The position numbers and the translations under genes were made by a program. A stretch of DNA of 8,800 bases from Hyphomicrobiaceae bacterium UBA2767 (GTDB lineage: Bacteria > Pseudomonadota > Alphaproteobacteria > Rhizobiales > Methyloligellaceae): NCBI GenBank assembly GCA_002352635.1, contig DEIT01000166.1:1-8800 (forward strand). The letters are read 5' to 3'. Below, in pieces: positions 1-5,642 of the stretch. Position 1 is the first letter of the stretch. Each line of letters begins with the position of its first letter. The notes below the pieces were generated by a model. It was not told the DNA's origin. It was given only the letters and a program-made list of their open reading frames with translations, and did not search any database.

Positions 1-434
1 GCGACCTGGCAGGCCTCATTCCCCTCAAGCTTGGTGACGATCAGGGTCTGGCCCTTTTTCCCGTCGGAATCCCAAAAGTAGCGAAGAATGGTCGCAAACG
101 GCACCCATTCCGCACCCTTTCGTTCCACCCGCCATTCCAGCGTTTTGTGAATCGTATTGAAGGGCGAAAGCGTCTGGCTTGCGGCAATCTGGTTTTCAGC
201 GTTCGGGCCATAGGAGACGAAAAAGCGCAAGTCGCCTTCGGCCACGCGAACGCGCATACCATTGAGACCCTTGCAATTGAACTCCGCCCATCCGCCCTCA
301 TTTGCGTTTGACGCGACAAGTTTGCACTTGTCGAGGTCAAGCGAGGTATAGAGGCTTGATACCTGTTCCGCTTGAGAGGATGTCGCGAAGACTGTGGCAG
401 CGAGATTGACCACAAAGGCAACCATTTTGAGCAT
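1..434 (-). CDS. Secreted hypothetical protein, N-terminal part (runs off the window)
   Basis: An open frame with no stop runs from an ATG at 434 down to base 1, giving 144 codons; the C-terminus lies outside the window. A GAGGAAG ribosome-binding site sits about 8 bases before the ATG; a second in-frame ATG at 425 is the alternative. Residues 1-22 look like a signal peptide (short basic start, hydrophobic core, ending S-Q-A before E), so the product is probably periplasmic. The mature part has cysteines at 37, 54 and 142 and stretches such as SLYTSLDLDKCK and EGDLRFFVSYGPNAENQIAA. I recall similar conserved, uncharacterised secreted proteins in Rhizobiales but cannot give a function. The gene is divergent from dapB across 182 bases. 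Codon use and base composition match the neighbours. Confidence 0.8.
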   Translation of the reverse strand, partial: MLKMVAFVVNLAATVFATSSQAEQVSSLYTSLDLDKCKLVASNANEGGWAEFNCKGLNGMRVRVAEGDLRFFVSYGPNAENQIAASQTLSPFNTIHKTLEWRVERKGAEWVPFATILRYFWDSDGKKGQTLIVTKLEGNEACQV

Positions 435-616
435 GAGATACTTCCTCAGGGATTTCTTGAATTGGTGTCAGTTTCGCCGCAGTCACTGCCACTATGGGGC
501 ATGTTGTGTTCTTAACCAGCTTCTTCTAGTTGCACGTAAACACACTAACCGAATCTGGCCTTGCGGCGCAGCCGTTGCTATAGGCTTGGCGCAACAGGAG
601 TTGGAGTGGATTTCCA

Positions 617-1423
617 ATGAGTGACATGAAGCTGGCTGTCATGGGCGCCGCCGGGCGTATGGGGCGGGAACTCATCCGTGCAGTGCACGAGAAAGAAGGA
701 TGCGTTGTCGCCGGTGGCACGGAAGCTCCAGGTTCAGACGCGGTTGGCGCGGATCTGGGCGAACTGGCAGGCATTGGGCCGCTCGGCGTAAGCGTCACCG
801 ATGAGCCACTGGAGTTATTCACGCGCATCGACGGTATCCTCGACTTCACCGCCCCTGTTGCCTCGGTTGTGTTTGCCGACCTTGCCGCACAGGCGCGCAT
901 TGTTCATGTGATGGGGTCGACGGGGTTCTCTGTTGACGAGGAAGAACGCATTGCCGCCGCTGCTCGCCACGCCACCATCATCAAGGCTGGCAATATGAGC
1001 CTGGGCGTCAATCTGCTGGTCGAGCTGACCAGGAAGGTCGCGCGGTCTCTCGATGAGGATTTCGACATCGAAGTGCTGGAGATGCATCATCGTGACAAAG
1101 TGGATGCGCCCTCGGGCACGGCCCTGATGTTGGGCCAGGCCGCAGCAGAAGGACGTGAGGTAGATCTTGAGAAACATTCGGTACGATCGCGCGATGGTCA
1201 CACCGGTGCGCGCAATCGCGGAGATATCGGTTTCGCGACCCTACGTGGCGGCAGTGTCGTGGGTGAGCATTCAGTCATATTCGCAGCGAACGGCGAACGC
1301 CTTGAGCTGACCCACAAGGCAGCCGACCGGGGCATATTCGCGCGTGGTGGCGTCAGGGCCGCGCTATGGGGCAAGGGCAAACCGCCGGGGATTTATTCCA
1401 TGGTGGATGTGCTGGGACTTTAG
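617..1423 (+). CDS. dapB: 4-hydroxy-tetrahydrodipicolinate reductase
   Basis: DapB reduces 4-hydroxy-tetrahydrodipicolinate with NAD(P)H in the cytoplasm, on the route to meso-diaminopimelate and lysine. The 268 residues match the usual family length. The N-terminal Rossmann fold carries the nucleotide loop GAAGRMG (10-16). The substrate site E-M-H-H-R-D-K-V-D-A-P-S-G-T-A (155-169) includes the His157-His158 pair and Lys161, equivalent to the catalytic residues of the E. coli enzyme. The C-terminal half shows the conserved GHTGAR, GFATLRGG, GEH and ITHKA-like (LTHKA) blocks. The ATG at 617 has GGAG at 603-606; an in-frame ATG at 626 is a weaker alternative. A CTATAG -10-like element lies at 578-583, but I see no good -35 for it. 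gpmA follows almost without a gap, so the two are probably co-transcribed. Confidence 0.97.
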   Translation: MSDMKLAVMGAAGRMGRELIRAVHEKEGCVVAGGTEAPGSDAVGADLGELAGIGPLGVSVTDEPLELFTRIDGILDFTAPVASVVFADLAAQARIVHVMGSTGFSVDEEERIAAAARHATIIKAGNMSLGVNLLVELTRKVARSLDEDFDIEVLEMHHRDKVDAPSGTALMLGQAAAEGREVDLEKHSVRSRDGHTGARNRGDIGFATLRGGSVVGEHSVIFAANGERLELTHKAADRGIFARGGVRAALWGKGKPPGIYSMVDVLGL

Positions 1424-1425
1424 GA
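1422..1425 (+). promoter_or_regulatory. Ribosome-binding site for gpmA, overlapping the dapB stop codon
   Basis: AGGA at 1422-1425 begins within the TAG stop of dapB (1421-1423) and lies 8 bases before the ATG at 1434. This supports the 1434 start and suggests translational coupling. The first ATG at 1425 would have to use GGGA at 1414-1417 instead. Confidence 0.5.
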
Positions 1426-1433
1426 TGAAAGAT

Positions 1434-2066
1434 ATGGACAACGTATTGGTGCTGGTTCGCCACGGGCAGAGTGTTTGGAATGCCAAAAACCTGTTTACGG
1501 GCTGGAAGGATGTGGACCTGACAGAGCTCGGTGTCGAGGAGGCGCGGCGGGCAGGCGCAACGCTAAAGGCGGAGGGCATGACCTTCGACATTGCATTCAC
1601 AAGCGCCCTTGTCCGTGCGCAGAGGACATTGGACCTTATTCTGGAGGAGCTCGGCCAAACGGGCCTCGAGACCATCAAGGATCAGGCGCTCAACGAACGC
1701 GACTATGGCGATCTCGTTGGACACAACAAGGAAGAGATGGCCAAAAAGGTGGGTGCCGAACAAGTACACATTTGGCGGCGTTCCTTCGATGTCGCTCCGC
1801 CGGGCGGTGAAAGCCTCAAAGATACCGCCGAGCGAACGTTGCCCTATTTTGAGGCGAAGATCATGCCGGAGGTGCTTGACGGAAAAAACGTCATCGTCTC
1901 TGCCCATGGTAATTCGCTGCGTTCGATCGTCATGAAACTCGACAATCTGTCGGAAGATGAAGTGACACAACTTAACCTCGCTACCGGCGCGCCGATCATC
2001 TACCGGCTCAATCAGGATGGAACGGTCGCAGAAAAGACCGATGTAGCGGCTCAGGCAGTCGCCTGA
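1434..2066 (+). CDS. gpmA: 2,3-bisphosphoglycerate-dependent phosphoglycerate mutase
   Basis: GpmA interconverts 3- and 2-phosphoglycerate in glycolysis and gluconeogenesis, through a phosphohistidine. The 210 residues show the phosphoacceptor motif L-V-R-H-G-Q-S (His10), the acid/base motif N-E-R-D-Y-G (Glu88), the substrate loop HIWRRSFDVAPPGGESL (112-128) and the second histidine motif S-A-H-G-N-S (His158). This is the compact dPGM form of about 206-213 residues seen in alphaproteobacteria. I prefer the ATG at 1434 because family members begin a few residues before the LVLVRHGQ strand and AGGA is well placed; the in-frame ATG at 1425 would add three residues and leave a 1-base gap to dapB. 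The 3' end overlaps the convergent Ada-like gene by 16 bases, inside a palindrome. Confidence 0.96.
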   Translation: MDNVLVLVRHGQSVWNAKNLFTGWKDVDLTELGVEEARRAGATLKAEGMTFDIAFTSALVRAQRTLDLILEELGQTGLETIKDQALNERDYGDLVGHNKEEMAKKVGAEQVHIWRRSFDVAPPGGESLKDTAERTLPYFEAKIMPEVLDGKNVIVSAHGNSLRSIVMKLDNLSEDEVTQLNLATGAPIIYRLNQDGTVAEKTDVAAQAVA

Positions 2067-2068
2067 GC
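2049..2068. repeat. Perfect inverted repeat spanning both stop codons of gpmA and the Ada-like gene
   Basis: GCTCAGGC (2049-2056), loop AGTC (2057-2060), GCCTGAGC (2061-2068) form a perfect 8-bp stem with a 4-base loop. The right arm holds the gpmA stop (2064-2066) and the left arm holds the Ada-like stop read on the minus strand (2051-2053). No run of T follows on either strand, so it is not a canonical intrinsic terminator. It could still act as a bidirectional transcript-end hairpin that protects both mRNAs or slows polymerase. Confidence 0.8.
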
Positions 2069-2974
2069 TTGATCCGCCAACTGCCCCGCTTCCCAACCGA
2101 TGATCGCCTGCTTGCGGGTGACGCCCCAGTGATAGCCGCCAAGTCCGCCGTCTTTGCGCAGGACGCGATGACAAGGCACCACGAATGAAATCGGGTTGCG
2201 GCCGACAGCCGAGCCCACGGCTCGCGCTGCACGTGGAGAGCACACATGCGATGCCAGATCGGAATAGGTGATGGCCTGCCCCATCGGAAGTCTCAGCAGT
2301 GCATCCCAAACCCTGACCTCAAAATCCGTTCCGATCAGCACCACCTTCAGTGGATCTGATTTGTCCCAGAGTTCAGGCGTGAAAATGCGGGCGGCGTAAG
2401 GCGCTATGGTCTCAGGCGCATGGACATATTTGGCGGCAGGCCAACGCCGGGTCATGTCCTCGAATATGGTCTGTTCTTCGCTTTCACCGTCGGCGAAGGC
2501 AAGGCCCGCAACTCCGCGTTCCGTCGCCATGACAAGTGCACGCCCGAACGGAGAAGGGTGAAAGCTCCACGCGATTTCGAGCCCGGCCCCGCGGCGCTTG
2601 TAGTCGCCGGGCGTCATGGCTTCATGATCGACAAAGAGATCATGTAACCGACCCGGACCCGACAGGCCCACCTCATATGCTGTATCGAGAATGGTTGCCG
2701 AGCCCTTGAGCAGTTCGCGAGCGTGATCAAGGGTCAGCGCCTGCACGAACTCTTTAGGGCTGATGCCAGCCCAGCGGCTGAACAAGCGATGGAAATGCGC
2801 GGGACTCAGGCCGGCGTCACGTGCAATCTCCTCCAGGTCGGGCTGATCACGCCAGGTATCGGACATGTATGCGATCGCTTGGCGGACGCGTTCATAGTCT
2901 TCGTCCCAGTGCGCGGTTGTGCTGGCAACCGGTTCGGCGGGGGCGTTTTGCATGTTTTGTAGTGTGGTCATCAT
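2051..2974 (-). CDS. Ada-like bifunctional AraC-type regulator / methylated-DNA--[protein]-cysteine S-methyltransferase
   Basis: The predicted protein (307 residues from the ATG at 2974) joins an AraC-type helix-turn-helix domain (about 33-130; includes LEEIARDAGLSPAHFHRLF and the second helix pair ending near TPGDYKR) to an O6-alkylguanine transferase domain (about 140-300). The transferase has the acceptor motif P-C-H-R-V with Cys268, the upstream VGRNPISFVV block and the downstream GGLGGYHWGVTRKQ block. The enzyme repairs O6-alkylguanine by irreversible transfer of the alkyl group to its own cysteine. Unlike E. coli Ada, it has no N-terminal zinc domain with the phosphotriester-repairing cysteines: only about 30 residues, without cysteine, precede the AraC domain. 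A TTG at 2980 and a second ATG at 2971 are alternative starts. I see no clear Shine-Dalgarno. The 3' end overlaps gpmA. Confidence 0.93.
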   Translation of the reverse strand: MMTTLQNMQNAPAEPVASTTAHWDEDYERVRQAIAYMSDTWRDQPDLEEIARDAGLSPAHFHRLFSRWAGISPKEFVQALTLDHARELLKGSATILDTAYEVGLSGPGRLHDLFVDHEAMTPGDYKRRGAGLEIAWSFHPSPFGRALVMATERGVAGLAFADGESEEQTIFEDMTRRWPAAKYVHAPETIAPYAARIFTPELWDKSDPLKVVLIGTDFEVRVWDALLRLPMGQAITYSDLASHVCSPRAARAVGSAVGRNPISFVVPCHRVLRKDGGLGGYHWGVTRKQAIIGWEAGQLADQAQATA

Positions 2975-3027
2975 GGACAAGCACTATCGCGAACGGCCAA
3001 CACACGCGACCCGATTCTTGCTCAACC

Positions 3028-3042
3028 CAAAAGTAACTTTTG
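3028..3042. promoter_or_regulatory. 15-bp perfect palindrome upstream of the Ada-like gene (candidate operator)
   Basis: CAAAAGT (3028-3034), central A (3035), ACTTTTG (3036-3042) is a perfect palindrome in the short spacer between the DUF2244 stop and the Ada-like start, about 53 bases before the ATG at 2974. Its AT-only core, 1-3 base centre and lack of a following T run argue against a terminator. I infer an operator, perhaps for the AraC-type domain of the Ada-like protein itself; AraC-family sites are more often direct repeats, so another repressor is possible. Confidence 0.45.
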
Positions 3043-3053
3043 AATGCTGCCGA

Positions 3054-3578
3054 CTAGCCCCGGTGTGTGGCCAGCGCTTCACGCAGCGCGGTGGCGAAGT
3101 CCAGCCGCTCATTTTCTGAAAGGAATGCGCCGAGCACAAGGCTGCGACCATGTGAGGTAAGCTTCAGCACACTGGCGCGTCCCGGTTGGGACTTCACGTC
3201 AACACGGGCCCAATAGGGATTGAATGTGAACTGCCGCGTCCGTCCGGATGAGAGAACCTTGGTTATGGTCAGGGTGCTGCCGGCGATGGCGATGGTTTCA
3301 TAGGCGCGACCGGCATAGTAGTTCATCTTGAATGCGACATAAATCAACAGAACATCGAGACCGAAAAAGCCGAGAACGGGCCAAGCGCCAGCAAGAAAAA
3401 ATGCCATTCCCGCAGCAAAACTGATGACGCTGACGACCGACATCAGCACTACAAACCCGCGCGGGCTCAGTGATCGATGTGGAGTCAGGACAGCGGAAAA
3501 ATCGCTGTTCGCCGTTTCTCGCTCTTGAGGAACAGGCCCGACCTGGTCCATAGATTGTGTGGGTGCTCTCGTCACCAT
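3054..3578 (-). CDS. DUF2244 family integral membrane protein
   Basis: The product of about 174 residues fits the DUF2244 family: a short polar N-terminus, the F-x-A-V-L-T-P-H-R-S-L-S block (27-38), two transmembrane helices close together (about 41-63 and 66-83), then a soluble C-terminal domain of mostly beta character containing YWARVDV and LVLGAFLSENER. The function of this family is not established. The ATG at 3578 is chosen because GGGA lies upstream and the conserved part begins soon after; an ATG at 3551 would give a shorter N-terminus, and longer readings toward 3662 would run into nth. The gene is divergent from nth with only 32 bases between starts and co-directional with the Ada-like gene 79 bases downstream. 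Confidence 0.85.
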   Translation of the reverse strand: MVTRAPTQSMDQVGPVPQERETANSDFSAVLTPHRSLSPRGFVVLMSVVSVISFAAGMAFFLAGAWPVLGFFGLDVLLIYVAFKMNYYAGRAYETIAIAGSTLTITKVLSSGRTRQFTFNPYWARVDVKSQPGRASVLKLTSHGRSLVLGAFLSENERLDFATALREALATHRG

Positions 3579-3610
3579 GTGTCTTTTCCCATTCCGTGAG
3601 CCAATCAGAA

Positions 3611-4315
3611 ATGGCAAGACTTTCCAAGCCCAAATCATCCCCACCAGCGAAAAAGATCTCACGCAAGGCCCGCAGGCTTGACCGCGAGGCGGCTGCAGAG
3701 ATTTTTCGGCGGTTGCGCGAGGGTGACCCGGAGCCGCAAAGCGAACTGGAATATGTGAACTCTTTCACATTGTTGGTGGCGGTTGTCCTGTCCGCGCAGG
3801 CAACGGATGCCGGTGTCAACAAGGCAACGAAAGAGCTGTTCAGAATTGCCGACACACCGCAAAAGATGCTTGCTTTGGGTGAGGAAAAGCTACGCGATCA
3901 GATCAAGACCATCGGGCTTTTTCGCAACAAGGCGAAAAACGTGATCGGATTGTGCCGCGGCCTAATTGAGAATCACGGCGGCGAAGTACCGCGCGATCGT
4001 GAGGCGCTGGAAGCCCTGCCGGGTGTGGGGCGCAAGACCGCGAACGTGGTGCTTAACGTGGCATTCGGCGAACCGACAATGGCCGTCGATACACATATTT
4101 TCCGCATTTCCAACAGGACCGGGCTTGCCCCTGGTAAAACGCCGCTTGAAGTTGAAAAGGGATTGCTTGAAATCGTTCCCGATGAATTCGGCCAGCACGC
4201 GCACCATTGGCTCATTCTGCACGGGCGTTATGTGTGCAAGGCGAGGCGGCCCGAATGCGAACGCTGTGTCATCTCTGATCTCTGCCTCTATGACGCAAAG
4301 ACGATTGCTGTCTAG
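3611..4315 (+). CDS. nth: Endonuclease III (DNA glycosylase / AP lyase)
   Basis: Nth removes oxidised pyrimidines and nicks the resulting abasic site in base-excision repair. The 234 residues include a basic, lysine- and arginine-rich N-terminal tail (1-25), the helix-hairpin-helix L-P-G-V-G-R-K-T-A (136-144) with catalytic Lys142, the A-V-D-T-H-I-F-R segment with catalytic Asp160, and the [4Fe-4S] ligand set Cys209-X6-Cys216-X2-Cys219-X5-Cys225 at the C-terminus. All catalytic and cluster residues are present. The ATG at 3611 starts a protein of normal rhizobial length; the frame is open further upstream to 3557 but has no ATG there and would overlap the DUF2244 gene. The ribosome-binding site is weak (GTGAG at 3596-3600). 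The stop at 4313-4315 abuts the stop of the convergent DUF1127 gene. Confidence 0.97.
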   Translation: MARLSKPKSSPPAKKISRKARRLDREAAAEIFRRLREGDPEPQSELEYVNSFTLLVAVVLSAQATDAGVNKATKELFRIADTPQKMLALGEEKLRDQIKTIGLFRNKAKNVIGLCRGLIENHGGEVPRDREALEALPGVGRKTANVVLNVAFGEPTMAVDTHIFRISNRTGLAPGKTPLEVEKGLLEIVPDEFGQHAHHWLILHGRYVCKARRPECERCVISDLCLYDAKTIAV

Positions 4316-4594
4316 TCAGCCTCTGCATCCCTCAGGTAGCGCCATCGCGGCCTGGAACGTGATTTCGCTGCGACCAATTCCGATATCCTTAAGCTGACCG
4401 TCGTTGAGCGCCCGCAGTTCTCTGACGGCCCGCCTGCGCTTGCTCCAGCAAGAAAGACGGTGTCGCAGAGCTGCCAGTATGAACGTGCGCGTGAGGCGCC
4501 GCAGCAATAGAGAAAACGCTTTGGCCCGGATTTTGTGCGCCCTGGCGATGTGCGGCCGGAGGTGGGGATTATTGTTCATATAGAGATCCAACAT
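4316..4594 (-). CDS. DUF1127 (YjiS-like) small basic protein
   Basis: A 92-residue, arginine-rich protein. Its C-terminal third (about 47-77) contains the DUF1127 signature: R-R-R-A-V-R-E-L-R-A-L-N-D, then Q-L-K-D-I-G-I-G-R-S-E-I. The N-terminal 45 residues are basic and unlike anything I recognise; there is no signal peptide. Members of this family in alphaproteobacteria are short, and some have been tied to RNA-linked or phosphate/carbon adaptation, but the role here is unknown. AGGA lies 6 bases before the ATG at 4594. The gene is divergent from the LysR regulator across an AT-rich 118-base region, an arrangement that suggests the regulator may control it. Confidence 0.88.
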   Translation of the reverse strand: MLDLYMNNNPHLRPHIARAHKIRAKAFSLLLRRLTRTFILAALRHRLSCWSKRRRAVRELRALNDGQLKDIGIGRSEITFQAAMALPEGCRG

Positions 4595-4640
4595 GATCAG
4601 TCCTAACGTATTAATTCAAATTTGCTCATTTGGTATTTTC

Positions 4641-4705
4641 TAGTTTTTGTTGAAAAATGGATATTTACAAACGATAATTTTTGACCTGATAAGTAAAGAA
4701 AACTA
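4641..4705. repeat. Nested inverted repeats in the DUF1127/LysR intergenic region
   Basis: In a stretch that is roughly three-quarters A+T, TAGTTTT (4641-4647) is matched by AAAACTA (4699-4705). TTTGT (4646-4650) is matched by ACAAA (4667-4671), and TTTTT (4644-4648) by AAAAA (4653-4657) around GTTG. These surround the best promoter candidate for the LysR gene. LysR proteins bind interrupted palindromes (T-N11-A type) between divergent genes, so these are candidate sites. Short repeats in AT-rich DNA also arise by chance. Confidence 0.4.
4650..4678 (+). promoter_or_regulatory. Candidate sigma-70 promoter for the LysR gene
   Basis: TTGAAA (4650-4655), a 17-base spacer, and GATAAT (4673-4678) match five of six bases at each consensus hexamer. 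Transcription would start near 4685, giving a leader of about 28 bases. A second pair, TTGACC (4681-4686) and TAATTT (4704-4709), also 17 apart, would start transcription at about the ATG. The TTTGT/ACAAA inverted repeat overlaps the -35 and spacer of the first promoter, as expected for autoregulation. Confidence 0.5.
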
Positions 4706-4712
4706 ATTTATT

Positions 4713-5642
4713 ATGATGATCCGACGCCTTCCGCCGTTAAATGCCCTGCGCGCCTTCGAGGCGTCCGGCCGGCATTTGAGCTTTGCCAAGGCCGCCGATG
4801 AACTGGGGGTCACGCCGCCCGCTATCAGCCATCAGGTCCGTCAGCTTGAAGATTTTTTGGGTGTTCCGCTGTTCAGGCGAATGACGCGACAGGTTGCATT
4901 GACCGATGCCGGTCGCGCCGCACTCGAACCCATGAGCGATGCCTTCGACCGGCTTGCGGAGGCCGTGGCACTGATTACAGAACGTGACGACGCAGGCGTT
5001 CTGACAGTCAGCGTGGCACCGTCATTTGCTGCATTGTGGCTGGTGCCGCGCGTAGAGAAATTCAGTACGGCCTGTCCCGACATTGACCTGCGTATTTCCG
5101 CCAACATGACATTGTCGAATTTCAAAAATGACGGAGTTGATGCAGCCATTCGCTACGGGAGAGGCAACTATCCGGGCCTCCAGGTGGTACAGCTCTCGCA
5201 GGAAAGCATCGCACCCATGTGCAGTCCGGACCTGCTGGAAGGCCCGCACCCACTCAATGGGCCGGAAGATCTTACCCATCACACACTGCTGCACGACGAT
5301 TCAACCGTACCGCTGGGACCATCGCCCTATTGGCGTATGTGGTTGCGTCTTGCGGGCCACGCGGACATCGACACGAGCCGTGGTCCCCGCTTTTCCTACG
5401 CTGATCATGCGCTGCAGGCGGCCATTCAGGGGCAGGGTGTGGTCCTGGGGCGCTTTTCGCTGGCCAGCGCGGAGCTTGCAGCAGGCAGGCTCGTGCGCCC
5501 GTTCGGCGATGCCCTGCCAACCGAATTCGGCTACTATCTTGTGCATCCCGACAGCAAGCCTCTGCCGCCCAAGGTCGCAGCCTTCCGGAGCTGGGTTCTT
5601 TCCGAAGTCGGGCTCATCGTCGCGGACGAGCAGGCGAACTAG
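4713..5642 (+). CDS. LysR-family transcriptional regulator, GcvA type
   Basis: The 309-residue protein has an N-terminal winged helix-turn-helix (about 5-65) opening with RRLPPLNALRAFEASGRHLSF and continuing through AADELGVTPPAISHQVRQLE and LGVPLFRR, followed by a LysR substrate-binding domain (about 90-300). The opening RLPPLNALRAFEA wording and the GPSPYWRMWL and SYADHALQAAIQGQGV blocks are typical of the GcvA subgroup. No glycine-cleavage genes are present, so a gcv role should not be assumed; the divergent DUF1127 gene is the obvious local target. Two adjacent ATGs (4713, 4716) are possible starts, with only a weak purine-rich leader. The stop codon overlaps the stop of the CysZ-like gene in the palindrome CTAG. 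Confidence 0.93.
   Translation: MMIRRLPPLNALRAFEASGRHLSFAKAADELGVTPPAISHQVRQLEDFLGVPLFRRMTRQVALTDAGRAALEPMSDAFDRLAEAVALITERDDAGVLTVSVAPSFAALWLVPRVEKFSTACPDIDLRISANMTLSNFKNDGVDAAIRYGRGNYPGLQVVQLSQESIAPMCSPDLLEGPHPLNGPEDLTHHTLLHDDSTVPLGPSPYWRMWLRLAGHADIDTSRGPRFSYADHALQAAIQGQGVVLGRFSLASAELAAGRLVRPFGDALPTEFGYYLVHPDSKPLPPKVAAFRSWVLSEVGLIVADEQAN

Noticed and set aside
561..584. TTGCGG and TATAGG as a dapB promoter
   Set aside because: The spacer is only 12 bases, too short for sigma-70; the CTATAG may still be a -10 with a poor -35.
1563..2309. Long 248-residue minus-strand open frame antisense to gpmA
   Set aside because: A shadow of gpmA and the Ada-like gene in G+C-rich DNA; the translation has no recognisable motif, whereas both overlapping genes have intact catalytic motifs.
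4307..4320. GCTG-TCTAGT-CAGC imperfect palindrome at the nth/DUF1127 stops
   Set aside because: Only 4-bp arms with mismatches; not comparable with the perfect repeat at the gpmA junction.
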